NCBI GenBank assembly: GCA_050084515.1
Contig: CM114272.1
Location: forward strand, 53,568,001 to 53,632,000
DNA from: Blasia pusilla
Taxonomy: Eukaryota > Marchantiophyta > Marchantiopsida > Blasiales
Reading direction: 5' to 3'
DNA length: 64,000 bases
This document shows, piece by piece, positions 56,714 to 64,000 of the stretch. The translations under genes and the position numbers were made by a program. The first letter of the stretch is position 1; each line of letters begins with the position of its first letter. Under the pieces are notes generated by a model. That model saw only the letters and a list, made by a program, of their open reading frames with translations. It was not told the origin of the DNA and made no database searches.

Positions 56714-56751
56714 TCTTGAATTCACGCCATTACCGTGGCGTGAATTCAAGA
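56714..56751. repeat. Perfect 16-bp inverted repeat, 6-bp loop
   Basis: TCTTGAATTCACGCCA (56714-56729), loop TTACCG, exact complement (56736-56751). Confidence 0.85.
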
Positions 56752-58679
56752 GTAGAAAAGAGGAGAAAGAGATTAAGAGGTCTATTGAGACCCACATTCT
56801 AAGCTTGAAGTTTCTGGTGGGATGGCTTAAGAGAAAGAAAGCACATGCTACTCCCAAAGTTCTTCCTGTCGACAATAGTATTTACCATCCTTAAGTGGTG
56901 TGGGAAATTGCAGCTGGTAGGTAGCATTTTTGTACTCAAAGTCCACCGCGCTGGTAGGGCGATACGGGGGTTTACATTGGCAGATATTGGAGGTTGTGGT
57001 TTTACATTTGGTGTGTTGGTCTTGTGGGGTGAGCCCAGAAGGATTCTTTGGGGAGGGAGAGTGTTGCGGGCATGATCTCGGGGTTGGGAAATAAGAAAGA
57101 AAGACTAAAAAAAATTATCACTTACCACGCATCGTCGAACACTTTGTGGACGCACCACAATTGTCCTACATGCCATGGCATGGGGAGTTGGTACGTTAGA
57201 GAGGACTACAAGGAAATCTTCTTATGCACCTCCTCCGGACGTGTTGAAACATGTAAAGATTGAATGCAAGGAGTACTTCTCGAGCTCTTGCGAAGCTTTG
57301 ACTCATCTACACGTTGCCTCATCTTAAAATCCGAGAAAAATGTGTCAGAAAGTCTTGTTCAATTGAGATATCAGTCTAATCCGTAACACTAATTGTTCAC
57401 TTTGAGTGGCACTTAATCTTTAGTCAGTGAATGACTTTCGTGGACTACAACTTCTAGTGATGGTCTTTCTTTGGGGTCTGGCAGCTCAGTGGTTCCTAAA
57501 GCGGGTAGTTCATCGACCTTGTCAAACTTTCTAGCTAGACGTTGATCATTCATAAGGCATGCAACTCTTGCACTCTTTGTGCCAACCACCCAAGGTCATG
57601 GGAGTTTCTCAAAACTCCAGAGGGGAAGATGGTCATTCCCATCGGAGTTGGATAACCCAGTGGTACATGGAGTGGAAGTTGAAGCACTTCATGGTTCAAA
57701 CCTTGTCAGAGGAGTCATAATTGAGGATCTAGAACCTTTGAATGATGATTCGTAGAATGGAGCATCTTCTCCAAATCTCAACGGCCTCACAATAGCTAAA
57801 GAATTTAGAGCATTTATGGCTCCCTTTATTGCTTTGCGCAATAAAAGCTGTCGGATCATCAATTGGAAGGGACGTTGAAACAAGTGACTTATTTATAAAT
57901 TAAAGCTATACTGCAAATTGGACGTGGTGGAGACTAGGCGAAGTTGGTTAGGTCGGTTCGCTCACATCCGGGAGATCATGGGATCAAAACTTGGAAACGC
58001 ATTGCCAATATCTACGGCAATAGAATTGGTAACAGAATACCTTCCATACAAAGGTAAATTTGTATAGAAGGTATAGAATTGGTAACCATGTATGATAACC
58101 TTCTTGTTGATTAGCAAGGAAGATGAAGAAAAGTCCGCACGTGAAATCTCATAAACTTCCTAAAATAAGGCTATAAGCCTCGTATTGAAGGCCTCTCAGG
58201 ATTGGCATTTTGAGTGGGATGAATTGTTGCTAAGATCTTTGCTCACAGTAAATGCTCATTTTGAAGATTCTCCCAATGCCCAAACAAAAAGTGTTAAATA
58301 CGCAAGGAGGTTGTGTGATGATCAATCGTATGACCCCTTAGATAAAGAATGAAGATCCATTGGAAGAAGAGTAATAAGAGATACCAAGCTTTGATATCTA
58401 AACGATCACGCATTAACATTTCTAATGGGAAAAGTGATGCTTGTTGGATGTTGGGGCAAAGAGTAATAGGAATAGTCTATGACGATGCAAACCAGGATGG
58501 AAAGAGTAAAGGAGGTCAATTTGGGTTAACCAAGTCCAAGAATATGCCATGAGAAGCGTAATTGGAGGTGGCATTGGGTTAGGGATTAAAAGCACATGCA
58601 TGGATTCATAATACTATTAAATTTTTTTCATCTCCATAGGAGAAAATTCCGACCATAAGGTATGCATTAAAACTTTGAC

Positions 58680-58990
58680 ACATATGTAGAAGAAGAAGAA
58701 TGGTGGGAGGCAATGATGGACGACAATTAGGGGTTAATTAGGTTGGGGGAGGAGGAGGAGGAAATGGGGGGATAAGGGTAGAAAAAAGAGAGTTGGAAGC
58801 AAGGGTTCAAATGAGATATGTGAGGATCACACATAAGTAGGATTTGATAGTAATGGACTGAGATTATGATGAATAGGAAGAGATGAAGAGGGGATAAGAG
58901 GAGGAAAGGGAGGAAGTGTAGAGAGTGTAATGGGTGTATGAGTATCACGAGGAAAATGGCGAGATCTATGATAAGGAGGGGAACCAAGGG
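58680..58990. repeat. Purine-rich tract
   Basis: Some 300 bp of mostly G and A on the plus strand, with GGAGGAGGAGGAGG near 58745. It makes a false Pro/Leu/Ile-rich frame on the minus strand. Confidence 0.6.
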
Positions 58991-59734
58991 GAGAGGTTAC
59001 GACGGACTAGATGAGGGTATGTAAAATCATATAAGCAAGGAGATGAATTATACATTTTCATATCCATATAACAACAAGCAAATGTGTCATTCAAGACAAG
59101 AGAAGACATATGAACCACAATGTTGATAAAGTATTATGATAACGACCATAATAAAGTAGTGGAATCTATCTCGAATAGATTTATATGGAGAGAATAAGAT
59201 TAGGTTTAAGGCAAAACTATGAGTGAAAGCCACGTTTAGAAATATAAGAAGCAATTGAAAAAGAGAACTAACCTACATGGTATCAAGAAGTAGCTTGAGA
59301 ATATGAATCTATAATTCCCTTCAAGAGATATCAAATATAGGGATAGGAAAAATAGTCACATAAAGTGGTGGAAGAGCAAGGAAGACATGTGATAGTAATG
59401 GACCTAAAACAACCCATATATTAAAATAGGAACCAATTTCGCTTCTTTGACATGGCATTTCTTATGAATTAATTAAAATTAAAATTTAATTCATAATATA
59501 ACATGTAAAAATAAGACTAGATTATAACTAGTAGAATTAAAAAAACTTCCATCCAGTTTTAAAAATAGTTGGTACATAAAAATTATTTCCAAGTTGGCAA
59601 ACAAGATCCTACTAAAATAAAGCCACATCAGTTTGTTTAGACCCTCTTTTGAGTTTTGAGACGCTAAGTACTTTCCCGCACTCCTAGTACTCTCCAAAAA
59701 GGACTAAGTCTAAAAAATGCCATGTTTAAGTCTT

Positions 59735-60145
59735 TTCTAATGATACGCCATGAATTTAAAGTAATTATATTAAAAAATAATTAAAATAATAAATTTCCAT
59801 GTCACATCCTCTAGTCATTTTTAGTAACTAATTAATATTATAGTATGCCACATAGGCCTCTCTAGTTACATGTAGTTGTATTGGACTTCAATTGTAAGCG
59901 ACTAACAAGCCATATCCACATCCTTTGTGCACTAATCTAGTCATTTATAATGCCATGTCATTATTTTATAATAATTATTTTTAAAAATATAGAAAGAAAA
60001 TTCCATGTCATATTCTCTAATCATTCTTAGTAACTAATTAATATTATATTCTGCCATCTATGACTCTTTAGTTACATGTAGTTGTATTCTAGTTGTATTT
60101 TCCGTTTCCATTCAAATTCAATTTCCTTTCCCAAAATCTGATATG
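59735..60145. repeat. Tandem duplication with period about 206 bp
   Basis: TTCCATGTCA, TTAGTAACTAATTAATATTA and TTAGTTACATGTAGTTGTATT recur in the same order 206 bp apart (first CCATGTCA at 59797, second at 60003). The copies are diverged but alignable. Confidence 0.75.
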
Positions 60146-61094
60146 TGAATTAATATGATTATTTAAAATTTTACATATAATTTATATTTTCTAAAATCAT
60201 ATAAGAGTAATTTATTTCACTCTTCTAAGTAATTACACTCCTCAATTCAAATTTAAATGATATCATATTCCCGTAAGTAATTTTACCTTTCCATAAAAAT
60301 CTATTCCATCTCCATTAAATTTAATTTCAATTTCCACTAAATATGAATGAATAAAATATTTATTTATTTATTTATTCAAACATATTATAATTTAGTTTTA
60401 TTTATTTTCACATATTATAACATTAAACAAAATATTAATTGATAAGTAAATTTTGCTTTCTATTCCACTCAAATCTCCATCCATTTCTACCCATGCAATA
60501 TGGCTCAAACAACAAAATTCAAACATGTTGCCTATTTTTTCTGATTATGTCAATATCTTGTCGTGTTATGGATATCGGGTCGCCAATTATCATATATATT
60601 TACAAAATGTGTTTTTTTTAATGATTTCATAAATTTCAAATAAATTTTAATATTTTAATGATTAAATCATTCCACTTGTTCTCCTTTTCACTTTAATATA
60701 GGTCCATTGGGGAAAAAAAACAAAATACGCTTCTTGGATGTTAATTATTTTATAAAATAATTAATCAGAACTCCTTATATAAAGTATGAGTAAAAGATGT
60801 TCAAAAATATATTTTAAAATATAATATAAAAATATAATAATTATATTTATAGCAAACAAACCTTTCAATCATCGCACCTTCCACCTTACCCAAGGACTTA
60901 TAATCCCAGAAAGAACTTTGATCCACTTCATGGACAATATTCATAACGGCTCACATTCATAAGTCTCTTAAGTGAAATATTTTGAAAAATTATTTACAAC
61001 AAATGAGTAGTACCCCATAAAACATCTGGATTGAAAGGAACATCATACTTCTGTACATTACAAAGATATAAATATGAACTCATTCTATCTAGTC

Positions 61095-63330
61095 TCATTC
61101 ATCATCAGATATATGTAACATTGGTCCTGATATCTCATAAACTCTTCCTCATCTTCCCCTAGCTCTAGTCACGCGCGTCCCACCTCCACGAGGAATAGAC
61201 CTCTCCAACTCAACATTGGCTTCATCGTCATATGTGTCTTATGTTGGTTGTGTTGGAAACATCTCCCACTCTCTCTTGAAGAATCCAAAGAGTTCCTCTT
61301 GCATTTGACGAGATTAATGATATGTTCGAGGATATCCCCCTTTTGTCCTTCGAGGAATATCTTGCCATAAGAAAGGTGGCAAGATCAACTTGAGTCTCCT
61401 CAAAATAAGGTAATCCACCAATAGATTTTAATGATGGTTTAGCATAATTTGTCGAGCTGTGTTGAGGGCGTCCCAAACTTCCTATGGATTCAACCCTTCA
61501 ACAAATAAGAAGTTTTAATCCTCTCAATTTTTTTAGATCTATGGTTGTTATGTGTATGAGGTCTCCTCGATTGTATATGTTAATGAAGCGGACCAACCAC
61601 ACTCGCATAGCCCGATCAATCCTCTGTTGACGAGGATTTTTGCGTAAACCACCCTATCTATGTTCACTTCGAGGTTATAGTTGGATCGGGGGTTACGATG
61701 TCCCAAACTGAAAGTGAAATTGTCTTGCTCTTTGGTTCGCTTGCAATACATAGGTGATGCATTGCTATCAGGAGAGCAGAAAGATATGCCAAAAAGGTGA
61801 TAAAGTCTTCCTGACCAAGCTTGTCTACAAGTTGGATACTTGTGAGATAGTAGCATGGCCTTTTGAAGATAATATGGATGCCAATAACAAGCTTTACAGT
61901 GCCTGTCATGTAGCAATCTTCTGCGGCTATGGGGTCTAAGGAGATAATGAATTTAGGCCAGTTGTTTGGCGTGAGGGATCCTCCTTCACTTAGTATGATT
62001 TCCTTCATCCAATCCGGAAGATCGTGTACTTGTGTGCTTGGATTCACAAGTGTTGGGGCCAACATCAAAGGGCGTAATTGGCAGCGTTTGGATCTACGAC
62101 ATTGTTCCATGCTGCGCGTAGAGTTGGAGGCCATAACTGCTCGATAGGTTGAAATAAGATCATATCAACCTCATTCACGAGACGACCCTCAAGTAGAGTT
62201 GTCTCGTGGATGAGTTCTCCCACCTTATCCCTTACTCTCCATCGCAATAGTTCATCCATCTCTTGATGTCGTCTTGCCATGATGTGTTCATATGCCCTAA
62301 TCCACTACTCTGTGTGGTCAGCCATTATAACTCTTTGCCTTTTATGGAGGTCATCTCTGGCAATAGATTCATTTACAAGTCTCTCCATTTCTCTCTTCAA
62401 TCTATTGTGCTCCTTGGAAAGTTGTTCATACTCTCCCTTCAAAACATCAAAATCCATGGCCAAATCAAATTTTTGTTAGGAATTTGTTATTAAACTCTCC
62501 AACTATGATATACAAGAAATTACCTTGCTATTATCCGAAGCACTCTCCCCACGAAGGGTTCGGGGAAGAACATCGCTATGTCCAAGGCAATCACAACTCT
62601 CCCTAAGCCCATCAAAGCTCATACTACGACCTACATTGAGGTGATTCAAAATATTTTGTCTATCCTTCGTCCTCATCTACACTCACCCTTCATCTCCACT
62701 CTCGTCATATATTCTTCTTCAGTAGGACGATTTTTTCTATGTCCATCCAAGGAAGATAGTATGTCTCTAAGGCTTCTTGACAATCCGCCTTGATGATAAT
62801 GGCCTGATGAAGCTCGAGGTGATAAAGCTTCCACTCTTGGTTGTTTAGACTGTGGTGGTAGGGTTATACTATCTTCTTTTTTGGATCTCTTATCTCTTCT
62901 TGAAGACCCCTTATCCACATTGCCATACTAAACCTCCATATCCTTCATCAACTTTGCGACTTTGAGCTGAACAAATACCTTGCTCACTAACTTCCTCTTG
63001 GGGAGGTCTTCATAATTTGAGACGCCGTTGAATAAAGCCCAATCCTTTTTCCACTCATTTTCTTCCACTTTCCTTGCAATTTCTCTAATTGTACGCTCCA
63101 ACCAATTCATCCGTGACTTCTTGAACTCTCCTTTGAAACTTGTGGGTCAATGGCACTATCCAAGTGCGCCTTCAATTCATCTTCCATGACGAATTGTGAG
63201 ATTTTCTTCTTGTTCACCTTCGCATGCCTTAGTTGTCTCAATGTATCGAGGGATTCTTACCCTCTTCCGTCATCCTGATTGTCTTGAGGACTACGGCCTT
63301 CATGAGGTGGCAACTCCATCTCGTCTTTTA
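61095..63330 (-). pseudogene. Decayed coding sequence of unknown family
   Basis: Reading right to left in shifting frames: DEMELPPHEGRSPQDNQDD, AKVNKKKISQFVMEDELKAH, MNWLERTIREIARKVEENEW, RNRPTEEEYMTRVEMKGE-like Lys/Arg-rich segments, EVDMILFQPIEQLWPPTLRA, VHDLPDWMKEIILSEGGSLT, KLVIGIHIIFKRPCYYLTSI, IGGLPYFEETQVDLATFLMA, and a tail with RGGGTRVTRARG and HISDDE before a stop near 61098. Frames 63110-62928, 62918-62673, 62280-62065, 62134-61664, 61916-61548 and 61476-61228 contribute. The consistent strand and order suggest one ~650-residue protein, heavily broken. I do not recognise it; no RT, integrase or transposase motif is seen. Confidence 0.45.
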
Positions 63331-63743
63331 CCAAAATACAAAAAAGAGGATCATTTAGAAATTATTCCAATAATAGTGACACGATGATAAACGATATATC
63401 CATGGATCAACCAAACTTCATCATTTACAAAAATTAAGAGTAACATATTCATCTTTTTCAATCAAGTCTTCCATTTTCATGAAAAATATCCAATCCTCAA
63501 ACGGATTTACAATCAGACTACCATAGTTACTTGCCTTAATCCCAAATCTACATTGTCTACGCCTAATATTTTCGCATTTGCTCTCATATATGAAATAAGA
63601 TACCCTGAACTTTTACAATTAGAGGGATCCGAAGCTAATGCCTACTTTCAAATCTTTTCCAAATAAGTGAATCTCACATTCACTTGGGCATCCTCGACAA
63701 TGAGGTTGTATATATGTCACATAGTTCAAATTCTTCATAATCA
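63331..63743. other. No gene seen
   Basis: AT-rich stretch between the unknown decayed coding region and the A repeat. No motif recognised. Confidence 0.45.
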
Positions 63744-64000
63744 TTGTCATGACCATACGGATTATGTCGTAGAGTATAGTGTGCTAGTAGAGGCCATACC
63801 TTATGTAGGACCGTAGTGGCTAGGTAGAGATGCGGTTTCATACATAGGGTTGGGGTTTAATGAGTTGGGGGTGACTTTCCTAGTAGGGCCCGCTCTAAAG
63901 GTTGGAGTATATAGTGTGAAGTGCACCCAAAGAACAGTCATTTCTTTGAGTTGAGCCTGTTACGTTGGGAGTTAGCCTTGGTAGTGAGTAGAGCTCTTGG
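63744..64000 (+). repeat. A-family left terminal repeat, third copy, cut by the window
   Basis: Starts TTGTCATGACC exactly as at 5862 and 8817, and follows the A repeat to the window edge (GTAGAGCTCTTGG). It presumably opens another A-family element in the plus orientation. Confidence 0.85.

Larger units (their letters stand above)
55451..61090. other. AT-rich intergenic DNA, no recognised gene
   Basis: Short frames only (for example 56655-56894 plus, whose middle part is a hairpin). It holds a small palindrome at about 55704-55724 (TCAGGGTGC / GCACCCTGA), a purine-rich tract and a tandem duplication listed separately. No coding motif on either strand. Confidence 0.5.

Overview
The window is nuclear DNA of a land plant. 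Evidence: two plausible host genes in a CpG-rich or intron-rich context, one of them with 15 exons and GT/AG introns, set among plant-type Copia, Ty3/Gypsy, LINE and CACTA elements. I see nothing bacterial. The species cannot be fixed from sequence alone. The kinase type and the LINE type make me lean to a non-flowering land plant, but that is inference.

Layout. 1-2.7 kb: AT-rich, with a 104-bp tandem duplication and a perfect 23-bp hairpin. 2.7-9.34 kb: a nest of retroelements. A decayed minus-strand Copia element (PBS-like site near 9.33 kb, gag start at 5782, zinc knuckle and protease near 3 kb) is interrupted twice: by a plus-strand Copia LTR/gag piece (about 3190-4750) and by a Gypsy-type element, A1 (5862-9253). 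9.65-10.7 kb: a 40-bp minisatellite. 10.7-16.2 kb: CpG-rich low-copy DNA with an intact SOSS-B-like OB-fold gene and a possible small secreted protein gene. 16.18-26.79 kb (minus): a MAPK-like protein kinase gene. I could place all 15 coding exons in phase (607 codons), and its 4.85-kb sixth intron is filled with LINE copies. 26.8-28.7 kb: the CpG-rich upstream region of the kinase gene. 28.7-41.3 kb: AT-rich DNA with no recognised gene, a 45-bp dispersed motif and several inverted repeats.

41.8-46.9 kb (minus): a decayed Gypsy element of the Ogre/Tat/Athila type, with an antisense ORF past the integrase and a small array of hairpin repeats. 46.9-50.9 kb (plus): a second, longer copy of the first Gypsy family (A2el). 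51.0-55.45 kb (minus): a decayed CACTA (En/Spm) transposon with TNP2, DUF4218 and DUF4216 regions. 55.5-61 kb: AT-rich, with a 206-bp tandem duplication. 61.1-63.3 kb (minus): decayed coding sequence of unknown family. 63,744 to the end: the first 257 bases of a third copy of the A-family left end.

The most interesting material is the A family. Both copies encode a Ty3/Gypsy RNase H and a DDE integrase, and both carry a PHD-type zinc finger (C4HC3) at the extreme C-terminus of the polyprotein, where chromodomains sit in other Gypsy lineages. The first copy is also bounded by repeats in the order A ... B-A-B, the split-direct-repeat layout otherwise known from tyrosine-recombinase (DIRS/PAT/Ngaro) retroelements. 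Two other copies end at the same A-start and B-end points.
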